Source: Candidatus Methanoplasma cognatum
GTDB lineage: Archaea > Thermoplasmatota > Thermoplasmata > Methanomassiliicoccales > Methanomethylophilaceae
Length of the DNA stretch: 64,000 nt
NCBI GenBank assembly: GCA_009777615.1
Contig: WRLM01000004.1
Location: 62,001-126,000, forward strand
Reading direction: 5' to 3'
Position numbers and translations under genes: made by a program. Positions 8,931 through 17,654 of this stretch are shown here, one piece after another; the first letter of the stretch is position 1, and every line of letters starts with the position of its first letter. The notes beneath the pieces are model-generated. The model was not told the origin of the DNA. It saw only the letters and a program-made list of their open reading frames with translations, and did no database searches.

Positions 8931-10522
8931 TATGCATCCCTCCTTCTCGCGAAGTCTCTGTTTATGGCGGCCATCATCGCATCCACGGATGTCTCCACGA
9001 TATCCAGGCCGACCGCTTTTCCTACGGATAAAGCACCGTCGTTCTGCACGTCCCTGACCGCCACGGTCACTTTACAGATCGAATCGCTCTTACCGGTTAT
9101 TGCGCTCAGATTGTATTCCTCCATGGTTATCTTGTCGTTGATAGCTTTCCGTATGGCGTTTATCGCCGCGTCCACAGGCCCGACGCCCGTATCGGCGGCC
9201 GTCCTTTTATCATCGCCGCCTATCGTAACCGTGACGACGGCCGTGGATGTGGTGTTCTTTCCCGTCAGTACCGTCAGCTCGTCCAGAGAGACGGTGTTCG
9301 TTTTGGTGTCGTTCTTCCACATGATGTTGTCCACTATCGCCAGCAGTTCGGCATCGTCGATCATTTTGTCGCCTATGGCGATCTTCTTGGTCATAGCCAG
9401 CAGTTCCGGCATACTGTCCGCGGGGAACTCGACGCCCAAGGCGTCCAGTCTGCTCTGTATCGAATGTGCGCCGGAGTGTTTACCTATGATTATTGCCCTG
9501 TCCGCGCCCACCATCTCCGGCAGGAAGGGTTCATATGTCAGGGAATTGCTCATCACGCCGTGCACATGTATCCCCGACTCATGGGCGAAAGCGTTCCTTC
9601 CGACGATCGATTTATTGCCCGCAATATTGAAACCGGTGATCCTTTCCACCAGTTTCGACGTCTGACCGATCTTGCTCATATCTATTGTCTGTATGCCGTA
9701 GTTGGCGAACAGGTTCACCGCAACTTCTTCCAAAGCGGCGTTGCCGGCCCTTTCGCCTATGCCGTTCATACAGACATGGCAGATCGTCGCCCCCGAATCG
9801 ATGGCGGCCAAGGAGTTGGCTACAGCCAGACCCATATCGTCGTGGCAGTGCACAGAGATAGGCACATTCACTGCGCTTTTCAGCTCGCCTATCAGATACC
9901 CCATCGCGCGGGGCGTGATGACGCCAACGGTATCAGGTATGTTGATCGAATCCACACCGGCATCCTGAACATCTTTCAGTATATCTTTCATGAAACCCAG
10001 GTCGGACCTCGTTGCATCCTCGCATGAGAACTGCACCTCCAGGCCGTGGGCCTTGGCGTATTCGACAGTCTCCACTGCCCTGGCCTTTACCTGTTCCGGC
10101 GTCATCTTCAGCTTGTACTTCATGTGCAGATCGGAAGTCGCGATGAAGGTGTGCACCATACCCGCCCCGGCGTCGATAACGGCGTCGATATCGGACCTTA
10201 CGGCACGTGCCAGACTGCATATTTTTGTATTCAGATTGGATCTCGTCAGCTCTGATATTATCTCTTTTTCCGTTTCGCCCGAAGCGGCGAATCCAGCTTC
10301 TATGATGTCCACTCCGAGGTCATCAAGGGCAATGGCTATGCGTATCTTGTCCTCCGGGCTCAATGCGATCCCAGGGGCCTGCTCACCGTCCCTCAGAGTG
10401 GTATCGAAGATTGTAACATCCTTGATGGGGCCCACACCGGAGAGCGCAAGCTGGTTGTAATGGCTCACAGCCAACATTTTTTCCAAATTCTTAGCGCTTT
10501 CACTGGTTTGTTGCGTTTTCAT
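8930..10522 (-). CDS. leuA: 2-isopropylmalate synthase (alpha-isopropylmalate/citramalate/homocitrate synthase family)
   Basis: About 530 residues. It has the HMGL-like TIM barrel with DTTLRDGEQAPGIALSPEDK, the metal-binding SVHCHDDMGLAVANSLAAID, and NAFAHESGIHVHGVMSN. After ~residue 400 comes a LeuA allosteric C-terminal domain (TVTIGGDDKRTAADTGVGPVDAAINA...). It condenses acetyl-CoA with 2-ketoisovalerate. The start at ATG 10522 is preferred over an upstream in-frame codon because GGTGG lies just before it. It is the first gene of the leuACDB-pcc1 operon. Citramalate synthase or the homocitrate synthase of coenzyme B synthesis cannot be excluded from sequence, but the complete leu cluster favours LeuA. 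Confidence 0.9.
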   Translation of the reverse strand: MKTQQTSESAKNLEKMLAVSHYNQLALSGVGPIKDVTIFDTTLRDGEQAPGIALSPEDKIRIAIALDDLGVDIIEAGFAASGETEKEIISELTRSNLNTKICSLARAVRSDIDAVIDAGAGMVHTFIATSDLHMKYKLKMTPEQVKARAVETVEYAKAHGLEVQFSCEDATRSDLGFMKDILKDVQDAGVDSINIPDTVGVITPRAMGYLIGELKSAVNVPISVHCHDDMGLAVANSLAAIDSGATICHVCMNGIGERAGNAALEEVAVNLFANYGIQTIDMSKIGQTSKLVERITGFNIAGNKSIVGRNAFAHESGIHVHGVMSNSLTYEPFLPEMVGADRAIIIGKHSGAHSIQSRLDALGVEFPADSMPELLAMTKKIAIGDKMIDDAELLAIVDNIMWKNDTKTNTVSLDELTVLTGKNTTSTAVVTVTIGGDDKRTAADTGVGPVDAAINAIRKAINDKITMEEYNLSAITGKSDSICKVTVAVRDVQNDGALSVGKAVGLDIVETSVDAMMAAINRDFARRRDA

Positions 10523-10645
10523 AAAAACCACCAAACCGTCACTGCTTTCACTGATTTACTTAAGAAGAATAAGTTCAGTCTTTAGCTTGAAGATCATTTT
10601 AGACCTCTGACGGTAGCACTCCATTGGAGAAACTGTATTTAAAAG

Positions 10646-12508
10646 TTAGCCATCTTTTTGTTCCCATGTGGGAAATAGAATATACTTTTCGTTCTCTATT
10701 TTAATATGGCCGCTTATTGGCTTACCGTTATAAACCCATCCCGCAAAAATGTAACCTTCTTTGCTTATAGTGGGTTCAGGCATTATATTGTAGCCACATC
10801 CTATTATTAGAGGATCTACTGGACCATCTCCTACTTCTGTCTCAAAATATCTCACATATGTAACGCCGGGGAATGAACAATTTTCTATAATATCATAATA
10901 TCCGTCTCCATAAACAGCAACACCACTTTCCGGCCCATAGCCATCTGGCAAAGGCAAATCAAAAGGAGTGTGTATTCTAACCTTTTCATCAGATCTTACT
11001 TGTATGATTCGAGGGGCGTTTTCTGCATTTCCTTCTTCAAACACAAAGCACTTATTTCCAACATCCACAATTAGATTTGGTCCAAAGAACACATCATGTG
11101 TCATTGGATCCCAAATAGACCTTATAGACAGGTCGCTCCTCACAGACGATGAGGCAATATCCCAGCCAGCAAAATAATATGCAATCCTTTTGGGGGCATT
11201 CTGCGGTAAAGGAATCGCCGCTCCGCCTATAACAAAGAATGTTTCATAAACAGAATTATGGCTGTTGAACACGACCTTATATATCGAAGGGAGCGCGGCG
11301 TCTTTACTGAATGTGAATCCCTGGGCGGAATACGCCGCCCCGTCCAAGCCCCTTATTGTGTCCATATAGTTGCCCGGCATACTGTATCCGGTTGACGCGG
11401 AGATAGTTATCCTGTCGCCGGGGCAGACGAAGACCGTTTTGGCGCTACTGCCGTTCATCGTTACATTGTCTCCGGCTGTGACCTTTGATACGGACGGGAA
11501 GGCGGTATTGCCCGTAATGCGGTACCCTTTCCCCTCCGCTTTGAACCCGCCCGTTATCTGGCCGTTGAATGTGCTCGGTATGATGTATCCTTCGGCAGGC
11601 TCAATTAGGATGAGGTCCTCCACGGTCGCTCTGGACACCGGTGCCCCGTTCACAAATGCGGTTATGTTCTTCCCAGCGGCGATGCTGTACTGGACCAGTT
11701 CGACGCCTGTAACGGTTATGACATGGTTGTCCCTCACGTCCTCTACCAATACCGCTCCGTCGATCGGCCTTTTCACATCCACTCCGTTTATATGGATGCC
11801 GAAATCGGATGTCTCCCCCCATCCCGGAAGAAGGGTGTACTGCATAGAATACGGTTCTCCGTGGTGGACGCTTTCCGCCGATGATGTCAGGATGTACCCT
11901 CTCTGCGGCTCAGGCAGGGTTATGCTGTGCATACGCCTGTCGTGCACCCCGGTGACGGTGACGATCTTATCCTCTTGTATATCGAAAAGATGTATCTCCT
12001 TCAGCGCGTCCAGTTTCATGGGGTTGCCGTTGACGGCGATGACCAGGTCATAGTCGACATGGCTGGGCAGAAGGGAGTACGTGAGTATCGAGATGCCGCC
12101 TTTGGCCACCATCATGCGGTCCGCCGTTATGGTGTATCCGTCCTGTTTTTCCGGAAGTATAATGGCGTACATATTGGAATTGATGAACATTGCGTAAAAG
12201 GAGAGGTTACCTTCCACTTTCAGCTTCGCCCCCGACTGGAATATCGTGCCCGACAGGTCCGGTTTGGTGTTCCAGCCTAAGAATCTCTCAGAAGCGCCGT
12301 TCGCGTCGATATCATCCTCGACCACTATGTAAGCTCCGGCAGGCACCTCCAGATCCCGGACCATCTCTCCGTTTTTGTAATATCTTAGTTCATAATTCGT
12401 AGCAACGGATGCGCTCCCGCCCTTATTGTCAGGCGGGCCGTTATCGTTCATGAGGAAAAGCACGCCAGCTAAACCTAATACCGCTGCGATGGCGGCGACG
12501 CCGATCAA
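10646..12508 (-). CDS. Membrane-anchored surface protein with InlB/Listeria-Bacteroides-type repeats
   Basis: About 620 residues. There is an N-terminal hydrophobic segment GVAAIAAVLGLAGVLFLM. Short modules of the InlB B-repeat style follow (NYELRYYKNGEMV ... FLGWNTKPDLSGT; KVVFNSHNSVYETFFVIGG ... YYFAGWDIASSSV; MPEPTISKEGYIFAGWVYNG). Between them sit three copies of a module with HSITLPEPQRGYIL, TYSLLPSH and NGxxxK. There is no C-terminal transmembrane helix. No standard start codon fits well: the first usable codon in frame is TTG 12508. Nine codons further upstream an ATC (12533-12535) sits exactly where a start would be expected, behind a G-rich ribosome-binding site. Adhesin-like function is inferred. 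Confidence 0.62.
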   Translation of the reverse strand: MIGVAAIAAVLGLAGVLFLMNDNGPPDNKGGSASVATNYELRYYKNGEMVRDLEVPAGAYIVVEDDIDANGASERFLGWNTKPDLSGTIFQSGAKLKVEGNLSFYAMFINSNMYAIILPEKQDGYTITADRMMVAKGGISILTYSLLPSHVDYDLVIAVNGNPMKLDALKEIHLFDIQEDKIVTVTGVHDRRMHSITLPEPQRGYILTSSAESVHHGEPYSMQYTLLPGWGETSDFGIHINGVDVKRPIDGAVLVEDVRDNHVITVTGVELVQYSIAAGKNITAFVNGAPVSRATVEDLILIEPAEGYIIPSTFNGQITGGFKAEGKGYRITGNTAFPSVSKVTAGDNVTMNGSSAKTVFVCPGDRITISASTGYSMPGNYMDTIRGLDGAAYSAQGFTFSKDAALPSIYKVVFNSHNSVYETFFVIGGAAIPLPQNAPKRIAYYFAGWDIASSSVRSDLSIRSIWDPMTHDVFFGPNLIVDVGNKCFVFEEGNAENAPRIIQVRSDEKVRIHTPFDLPLPDGYGPESGVAVYGDGYYDIIENCSFPGVTYVRYFETEVGDGPVDPLIIGCGYNIMPEPTISKEGYIFAGWVYNGKPISGHIKIENEKYILFPTWEQKDG

Positions 12509-12600
12509 GATAGCGATCGCATGCCTCCTGCTGATCTACTCCCCCCCTGCTCCGTATCCGGCGCGAGACGTGCGTCGGCTGAGCTGTATGGTATGGATAT

Positions 12601-12616
12601 GATATATATTTAAAAG
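12601..12616 (-). promoter_or_regulatory. TATA box of the InlB-repeat-like surface gene
   Basis: The minus strand reads CTTTTAAATATATATC about 65-80 bases upstream of the expected start. It is one of the clearest archaeal TATA boxes in the window. A G7 run at 12541-12547 lies in the presumed 5' leader. Confidence 0.55.
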
Positions 12617-12647
12617 AGGAGTATAACGGATCGATCAGGGTCGGAGA

Positions 12648-13175
12648 TCAATCCTTTTTCTCCGGGTCTTTGACCGTTTCAGGCTCCGGCACCTCTGCGG
12701 TTTCCTCCGGCGCTTCTGTTTCGGCAGCAGCATCGTCGTCGGCCGCTTCCTCTTCCGGCTCTATGGCAGGTACATCTTCGGCCAGAGGCTCTTCCGCCCC
12801 CTTTTTCTTTTTCTTTCCCTCTTTGACCCAGGCCTCATCATCGAAGGACCCTTTTCCGATCCTCTTCTCAGCTTTCTCCTCGTATATAAGTTCGCGGAGC
12901 TTCTCCCTGTCCCTCTCCTCGCCCTCTTTCCTCTTCCTGATAGATTCTTTCAGCTCCTCCTTTGCGGCGGCGCGTTCTTCTTTTGGAAGGGCTTTGATCT
13001 CCGTCTTTCGGTTAGATTCATACTTTTTTGCAAGGTACTTGTCGGTATCGATCTTTTTCTTAAACGAATCGATCTCGTCCTGCTTTGTCTTAGTAATTTT
13101 AGCATGCCTTGCGGTTGCCTTTGGCTGGTATCCCTTCTCACTGGCTTTGGGAGTGTCTTTCTTTTTTGACGCCAT
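12648..13175 (-). CDS. Highly charged Lys/Glu-rich hypothetical protein
   Basis: About 175 residues from ATG 13175 (MASKKKD). A second ATG two codons upstream is less likely. The first half is very basic (KATARHAKITKTKQDEIDSFKKK), the middle is a charged helical region (EERAAAKEELKESIRKRKEGEE), and the last ~60 residues are almost all Glu, Ala, Asp and Pro. No cysteines, transmembrane segments or known motifs are seen. The composition suggests a partly disordered coiled-coil protein, possibly nucleic-acid or ribosome associated, but no function can be assigned. Strong purine bias on the coding strand is expected from Lys/Glu codons and makes the opposite frame open too. Confidence 0.6.
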   Translation of the reverse strand: MASKKKDTPKASEKGYQPKATARHAKITKTKQDEIDSFKKKIDTDKYLAKKYESNRKTEIKALPKEERAAAKEELKESIRKRKEGEERDREKLRELIYEEKAEKRIGKGSFDDEAWVKEGKKKKKGAEEPLAEDVPAIEPEEEAADDDAAAETEAPEETAEVPEPETVKDPEKKD

Positions 13176-13262
13176 GATCATAACTCCGAAGATCGATGAT
13201 GCTTAATGCGTGCGGTAATTGCCGTCCGCCGATTTAAAACCAACAGGCGGAAAAATCGGGAC

Positions 13263-13281
13263 GGCCGTCTTTGGGACGGCC
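13263..13281 (-). terminator. Hairpin terminator of the desulfoferrodoxin gene
   Basis: A perfect seven-base stem (GGCCGTC with GACGGCC) closes a five-base loop just after the stop at 13288. On the minus strand it is followed a few bases later by a T-run (GATTTTTCC). Confidence 0.6.
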
Positions 13282-13287
13282 TAAGGT

Positions 13288-13689
13288 TCACTGGGCGGAT
13301 TTCCAGTATTTGTGGAGGTTGCAGAGTTCCCACGCGACGACGACATTCGCATCCGTCTTGAAGAACGCTTCCGGCGCGTCGCCCGGTTTGAGGTATTTCC
13401 TCATCAGGATGCCGTCCGCGCATATCTCGATGAACACTATGTAATGTTCGGGCGTCATGGGGTGGGGCGTCTCTTTACCGACCTTGACAAGCACTCCTCC
13501 GTCCTTCTTTTCGATGTAAGGAACATGCTTCTCCTTTGTGAAATCTGCGGTCTGAGGCTCCAGTTTCGTCATCTCTTCCCCGCAGCACTCAGGAATGGGT
13601 CCTCCCGCCGAGTATAACCCCTCCACATGGTTCTTGCAGGTCTCGCACATGTATATGGCTCTTTTCTCTACCTTTGATATTTTAATCAC
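13288..13689 (-). CDS. dfx: Desulfoferrodoxin-type superoxide reductase
   Basis: A 133-residue two-domain protein. The N-terminal desulforedoxin-like FeS4 domain has Cys15, Cys18, Cys35 and Cys36 (CETCKNHVEG ... PECCGEEM). The catalytic centre II shows Glu53, Lys54 and His55 in EKHVPYIEK, then His76 and His82, with Cys123 and His126 in ELCNLHKYWK. All iron ligands of the non-heme Fe(His)4Cys site and the catalytic Lys are present. The enzyme reduces superoxide to peroxide without releasing oxygen, as expected in a strict anaerobe. Start GTG 13689 follows a GGCG-type site. Confidence 0.95.
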   Translation of the reverse strand: MIKISKVEKRAIYMCETCKNHVEGLYSAGGPIPECCGEEMTKLEPQTADFTKEKHVPYIEKKDGGVLVKVGKETPHPMTPEHYIVFIEICADGILMRKYLKPGDAPEAFFKTDANVVVAWELCNLHKYWKSAQ

Positions 13690-13768
13690 CGCCTCCGAAT
13701 CTTTCTATAGAGTATATTACTCATTCGTTGCACTTAAACGGTTTATAGTGCTTAGGACATGTACATTC

Positions 13769-14389
13769 ATGGAGATACCTGCTTTATATTCTGTTTTCAA
13801 GAACGGCGAGGTGAGGTCGGCACCGGTGAGGTTCGACGGCACCCGCATATCTTTTGAGACGGAGCCGGCGCCGCCGGCATATTCGGCGGATGAGACGGAG
13901 GACAGGATGCCGATCCTGGTTGTGGATATGAGAGGGCTCGGCAGAAAGGAGATGGACGACCGCCTCATCACCGATATGAAGTTCCCGGGAAGCGATGTCT
14001 GGCTCATGACCCACATCAAAGACGTTGAGGACGTCTTCGACTCTTTCATGGGCGATATAGTAAAGCTGCTGATCCCCTACCATACCACAAGGAATGATCT
14101 CGTCATGAGCGAGGCCTATGAAGTGTCCGAGCACTGCATGCCTGTTCTGTTCGTCTCCCAAGGAAGGGTGCTGTGCAGAGGGGAACAGACAACGGATATC
14201 AGGGAAGCGATGGAAGGGCTGGCTGGGAGGGGATTCCTGGAGACCGCGGTCCTGGATACGGATTCTCTTTTGAGGGCGGAGGACTGGGCATACCTTTACG
14301 ACAGGTTCCCGGAGCTGATACCGTTCGTCAGGAAGAAGGACGGGCCGGCGGGAGACATAGGGTTCCAAAAGATCATTGTCGATCTTTGA
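13769..14389 (+). CDS. Conserved hypothetical protein
   Basis: A 206-residue protein from ATG 13769 (MEIPALYSVFKNGEV). The frame is open further upstream but that part is antisense to dfx. It alternates strands and helices: RMPILVVDMRGLG, DVWLMTHIKDVEDVFDSF, KLLIPYHTT, CMPVLFVSQGRVLC. This suggests a small alpha/beta or TIM-barrel-like fold; a distant relation to HisA-like barrels is conceivable but not supported by any motif. Its last 17 bases overlap the convergent flavoprotein gene. Function unknown. Confidence 0.6.
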   Translation: MEIPALYSVFKNGEVRSAPVRFDGTRISFETEPAPPAYSADETEDRMPILVVDMRGLGRKEMDDRLITDMKFPGSDVWLMTHIKDVEDVFDSFMGDIVKLLIPYHTTRNDLVMSEAYEVSEHCMPVLFVSQGRVLCRGEQTTDIREAMEGLAGRGFLETAVLDTDSLLRAEDWAYLYDRFPELIPFVRKKDGPAGDIGFQKIIVDL

Positions 14390-14918
14390 ACAGGGCCAGA
14401 CCGATCTCGTTCCCGTAATCGAAGGACGGCTTTGTCACGTCCGAGATCTCTTTCTTGTCCGTGTTTGTTATCTCCAGATGTCCGAGCCATTCCATACCGG
14501 TCGTGTTGGAGAATGCTTTGAAGATGGACACAGTGTTCGAAAAACGGGGGGACGGCCCTCCTCCGGAGAGCAGCGCGGCCGCGAACGCCGGGTGCCCTTT
14601 GTCCTTGAACCAAGCGGGCTGGAATCTGTCGATGACGGTCTTGACCGCCGACGACGGGCCGCTGAAATGCGTGGGCGTCGCCAGAACGAGCAGACAGCTT
14701 TCTCTGAAGTATCGATAGATTGCATCCATATCGTCGGATATGTTGCATTCCCCCTCGGCGGAGCAGGCGCCGCATCCTGTACAGTGTTTTATGTCCATTT
14801 CTATGGGAAAAATGATCTCCGAGGTTATGTTGTGAACGGCCAGACCTTTTGAGAAGGAGCGGCACATCTCGGATGTGAATCCTCCGTCCCTGCTTCCGCA
14901 AACGATCAAGGCTTTCAT
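14373..14918 (-). CDS. Iron-sulfur flavoprotein (NADPH-dependent FMN reductase family)
   Basis: About 180 residues from ATG 14918 (MKALIVCGSRDGGFTSEM). The flavodoxin-like fold starts with the FMN phosphate loop GSRDGGFTS. A compact cysteine motif CTGCGACSAEGEC (Cys49, Cys52, Cys55, Cys61 counted from the ATG at 14927) is the [4Fe-4S] site of the Isf family. LVLATPTHFSGPSSAVKTVIDR forms the second flavin loop. Isf proteins pass electrons between ferredoxin and FMN, with roles in oxidative-stress defence in methanogens. Two genes away lies desulfoferrodoxin, which fits that role. The 3' end overlaps the convergent hypothetical gene. Confidence 0.88.
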   Translation of the reverse strand: MKALIVCGSRDGGFTSEMCRSFSKGLAVHNITSEIIFPIEMDIKHCTGCGACSAEGECNISDDMDAIYRYFRESCLLVLATPTHFSGPSSAVKTVIDRFQPAWFKDKGHPAFAAALLSGGGPSPRFSNTVSIFKAFSNTTGMEWLGHLEITNTDKKEISDVTKPSFDYGNEIGLALFKDRQ

Positions 14919-14986
14919 ATGATGCAATAATATGATGCACTCCTTTTATATGTTCTGAGTGATTCTGGCAGTTGTAAAGTGGGATC

Positions 14987-16102
14987 ATGGCAGCTTTTCC
15001 TAAAAGAAGATCAGTTAGTCCTCCGGAGACATTGCTTATGGGAAATGACAGTTTCTCCAAAAGAAAAGCGATGGATTTTCCAAGGACCGTACTTTTAGGG
15101 CATGATATCGTGGACCAGGTCGCAGACGCCTGCAAGGCCCTCCAATTCGGTAAGAGAGGGATGATCGTGACCGGCACGGACACCCATAAAGCCGCCGGGA
15201 AGAAGGTCGAGGACCTCGTGTCAGAAAAGTATGATGTGGCCGTTTCGCTCACAGGCACCGCCACCCTGGACAATCTCAGGAAGGTCGAGGAGGAGGCAAA
15301 GGAGCACAAGGCGGCATTCCTGCTGGCAGTGGGAGGCGGAAGCAAGATCGACATCACTAAGATGGCCGCCAACGATCTCGGCATACCCTTCATAAGCATA
15401 CCCACCTCCGTAGCGCACGACGGGATCGCGTCGGACCGCGCCTCCATAAAATCGGACGGCAGGTCCGTGTCGGTAAGCGCGGTATCCCCCAGCGGAATAA
15501 TCGCGGATACCAAAGTGATCAACGACGCGCCGTTCAGATATCTGGCGGCGGGCTGTGCGGACGTCATATCCAACCTCACCGCGCTCAGGGATTGGGAGAT
15601 CGCCAACAAAGCGAAGGGCGAGGAGATAAGCAGTTCCGCCTGCCTTATATCGAGATATGCCGCAGAGGAGATAATATTCAACTGCGGGGCCATAAAACCC
15701 GGGTACGAAGAGAGCGTGTGGCTTGTCCTGAAGCCCATAATAGCGTCCGGACTGTCAATGGGCGTGGCCGGGAGCTCCAGACCCACCAGCGGTTCCGAGC
15801 ACATGTTCTCCCACGCGCTGGATGTCATAAGGCCGGAGACCGCCCTTCACGGGGAACAGTGCGGAGTGGGGTCGATAATGATGATGAAACTCCAGCGCGG
15901 CAACTGGAAAAGGATAAGGGATTCTCTTAAGAGCATCGGCGCCCCGACCACCGCAAGGGAGCTCGGGTTCACCGACGATGAGATAATAGAAGCATTGGTC
16001 AGGGCGAAGGGCATGCGCGAGGACAGATACACTGTGCTTAGGGAAAAGGGGCTGACACGAAGGGCGGCGGAAAAGGTAGCTAAGGATACCGGAGTGATCT
16101 GA
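14987..16102 (+). CDS. egsA: Glycerol-1-phosphate dehydrogenase [NAD(P)+]
   Basis: A 371-residue iron/zinc-dependent dehydrogenase-fold protein. NAD-binding loops are FLLAVGGGSKIDITKMAA and FISIPTSVAHDGIASDRASI. Metal ligands lie in YLAAGCADVISNLTALRDW (Asp) and SGSEHMFSHALD (His), plus ALHGEQCGVGSI (His). This enzyme forms sn-glycerol-1-phosphate, the backbone of archaeal ether lipids. The first 28 residues (before MDFPRTVLLGHD) are not typical of the family, so ATG 15071 is an alternative start. UPF0179 follows after three bases. Confidence 0.94.
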   Translation: MAAFPKRRSVSPPETLLMGNDSFSKRKAMDFPRTVLLGHDIVDQVADACKALQFGKRGMIVTGTDTHKAAGKKVEDLVSEKYDVAVSLTGTATLDNLRKVEEEAKEHKAAFLLAVGGGSKIDITKMAANDLGIPFISIPTSVAHDGIASDRASIKSDGRSVSVSAVSPSGIIADTKVINDAPFRYLAAGCADVISNLTALRDWEIANKAKGEEISSSACLISRYAAEEIIFNCGAIKPGYEESVWLVLKPIIASGLSMGVAGSSRPTSGSEHMFSHALDVIRPETALHGEQCGVGSIMMMKLQRGNWKRIRDSLKSIGAPTTARELGFTDDEIIEALVRAKGMREDRYTVLREKGLTRRAAEKVAKDTGVI

Positions 16103-16105
16103 GAC

Positions 16106-16531
16106 ATGGCGGCTATAACGCTGATAAGCGAGGCGCAGGCAAAGGAAGGCAACCGGTTCTATTACATCGGGCCGCAGCTGGAATGCAGGGAATGCAGGCT
16201 TAAAGGGGTATGTTTCAATCTCGAACACGGCTCCATGTACGAGATCACAGCGGTGAGGGAACAGACGCACGACTGTGAGTTCAACGAGGACAGGGTGCGT
16301 GTGGTTGAGATCAAAAAGGTCGCTCAAAGACTGGTCGTGCCGAAGAAGTCGGCGATAGAAGGCAGCATAATAACGTTCCAAAAGCCGGGATGCGGGATGC
16401 TGGATTGTGAGATCTATCTGTTATGCCACCCCTATGCCTCGGAGAACGGCAAGAAGTATTCCGTGATCGAGATCGAAGGGGATGCGGAGTGTCCCATCAA
16501 CGAGGATCTGGTGTTTGTGAAATTATTCTGA
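16106..16531 (+). CDS. UPF0179 family protein
   Basis: A 141-residue protein with the family pattern LISEAQAKEGNRFYYIGP, then a Cys cluster LECRECRLKGVCFNLEHG, YEITAVREQTHDCEF, and a second Cys region GCGMLDCEIYLLCHP. Seven or more conserved-looking cysteines suggest a metal or Fe-S site. The family is widespread in Euryarchaeota and uncharacterised. It lies three bases after the glycerol-1-phosphate dehydrogenase gene and is surely co-transcribed with it. Confidence 0.88.
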   Translation: MAAITLISEAQAKEGNRFYYIGPQLECRECRLKGVCFNLEHGSMYEITAVREQTHDCEFNEDRVRVVEIKKVAQRLVVPKKSAIEGSIITFQKPGCGMLDCEIYLLCHPYASENGKKYSVIEIEGDAECPINEDLVFVKLF

Positions 16532-16556
16532 CGGGGACGTTCCGCGGCAGCCTGGA

Positions 16557-17027
16557 TCAAACGGGGAGCGTACCGATAAGAAGCTGGATCGCGGCGTTGA
16601 CCGCGCTTGTCCGTATCTCTTCTCTGCTGCCGTCAAAGTTGAACTTTCTGGCGAACGATCCGTTCTCCGAAGAGATACCGATCCAAACGAGCCCGACTGG
16701 CTTGGCGGCAGTGCCGCCTTCGGGGCCCGCTATGCCCGTCACCGACACGGCGACGTCCGATCCGAACAGCTCCCTCGCGCCCTCGGCCATTTCGACGGCG
16801 GTCTTTCCGCTCACTGAGCCGTTCTCGATCATCGTGGCTTTTTTGACATTCAGAAGATCTTCTTTCGACTCGTTGCCGTATGTTATCGCTCCGCCGAGGA
16901 AATATCGGGATGATCCCGGGACCGAGGTGATGACCGATCCGAGCATCCCTCCGGTACATGATTCTGCGACCGACAGCGTGATATCGTTCCTGGAAAGGAT
17001 CCAGGAGAGGTCCTCCGCAAGGGTCAT
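16557..17027 (-). CDS. pncC: CinA C-terminal-domain protein, nicotinamide-nucleotide amidase (PncC type)
   Basis: A 156-residue stand-alone CinA C-terminal domain. It shows SVAESCTGGMLGSVITSVPGSS, GGAITYGNESKEDLL, SGKTAVEMAEGARELF and VSVTGIAGPEGGT(A)AKPVGLVWIG, which carry the known active-site Ser, Lys-type and Thr positions. It hydrolyses NMN to nicotinate mononucleotide. The gene starts one base after the nadM stop, so the two form an NAD-salvage pair. Confidence 0.9.
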   Translation of the reverse strand: MTLAEDLSWILSRNDITLSVAESCTGGMLGSVITSVPGSSRYFLGGAITYGNESKEDLLNVKKATMIENGSVSGKTAVEMAEGARELFGSDVAVSVTGIAGPEGGTAAKPVGLVWIGISSENGSFARKFNFDGSREEIRTSAVNAAIQLLIGTLPV

Positions 17028-17028
17028 T

Positions 17029-17559
17029 TCACTCTCCTCCCGATATCTCTCTCAGCCTTTCAACGCCGTCCATATAGTCGATGACTTCGGCCACCTTCCT
17101 TGGCACGAGGGGGCGCCAATCGTCGCCTTCGATCATTTTCTTCCTCACTGCCGTTCCAGAATAGACCTCCCGGTTGTAAAGGGGGGTCTCTCTCAGCTCA
17201 TACCCCGCCTCTCTGAACAAACGCCTGGTAAGGGGATTGTTGCTGTACACTATCGAGAACGGAGGGGAAAGGGATTCGACCTGGGCCACCCATAAGGAGT
17301 ATCTGTTGATGTCCTCGATCGGCACGATGCAGTAATTCGTTATGCCCTCGTCCTTCATCACTTCGTCTATCATCAGGTACCTTTCCCCCGCTGTGAAGGG
17401 GTTGTCGCGTTCGTGCGAATACTGGGCGCTGCCGATGCCTATAGTAAGGTTCTCGGATTCCGCCGCGCATTTGCGTATAACTTCTAAATGTCCGTTATGG
17501 AGGGGCTGGAACCTTCCGACCATCAGCGAATAATCGCCGAAATAGCGCTTGGAGACCAT
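17029..17559 (-). CDS. nadM: Nicotinamide-nucleotide adenylyltransferase
   Basis: A 176-residue archaeal NadM. The nucleotidyl-transferase motif GRFQPLHNGHLEVI (HxGH) is near the N-terminus, then IGIGSAQYSHERDNPFTAGER, and the second motif YSGTAVRKKMIEGDDW (ISxT-like). It joins NMN and ATP to give NAD. It is the first gene of a two-gene operon with the PncC-type amidase, linking NMN deamidation and adenylation. Confidence 0.94.
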   Translation of the reverse strand: MVSKRYFGDYSLMVGRFQPLHNGHLEVIRKCAAESENLTIGIGSAQYSHERDNPFTAGERYLMIDEVMKDEGITNYCIVPIEDINRYSLWVAQVESLSPPFSIVYSNNPLTRRLFREAGYELRETPLYNREVYSGTAVRKKMIEGDDWRPLVPRKVAEVIDYMDGVERLREISGGE

Positions 17560-17614
17560 GGTACCCTATCGGCGTCAAAAGATAAAATATTCCTTCCCCG
17601 GATTAAATGAAAAT

Positions 17615-17646
17615 GACCGGAAAGCGCCGGCGTGAGCTTTCCGGTC
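17615..17646 (-). terminator. Long hairpin downstream of the 2068-residue surface-protein gene
   Basis: Two perfect 11-base arms (GACCGGAAAGC and GCTTTCCGGTC) surround a 10-base loop. It lies between the stop of the giant gene (17655) and the nadM start. On the minus strand it is followed by ATTTTCATTTAATC, a T-rich tail typical of termination. Confidence 0.65.
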
Positions 17647-17654
17647 GGAAGTGA

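Noticed and set aside
12536-12538. In-frame TAG directly upstream of the InlB-repeat-like surface protein, as a possible pyrrolysine codon
   Set aside because: No start codon exists in that frame between the TATA box and the TAG, so read-through cannot extend the protein.
14296-15828. A 510-residue minus-strand frame opposite glycerol-1-phosphate dehydrogenase
   Set aside because: The plus-strand product has all dehydrogenase motifs; the minus frame shows no recognisable domain and runs into the flavoprotein gene in the wrong frame.
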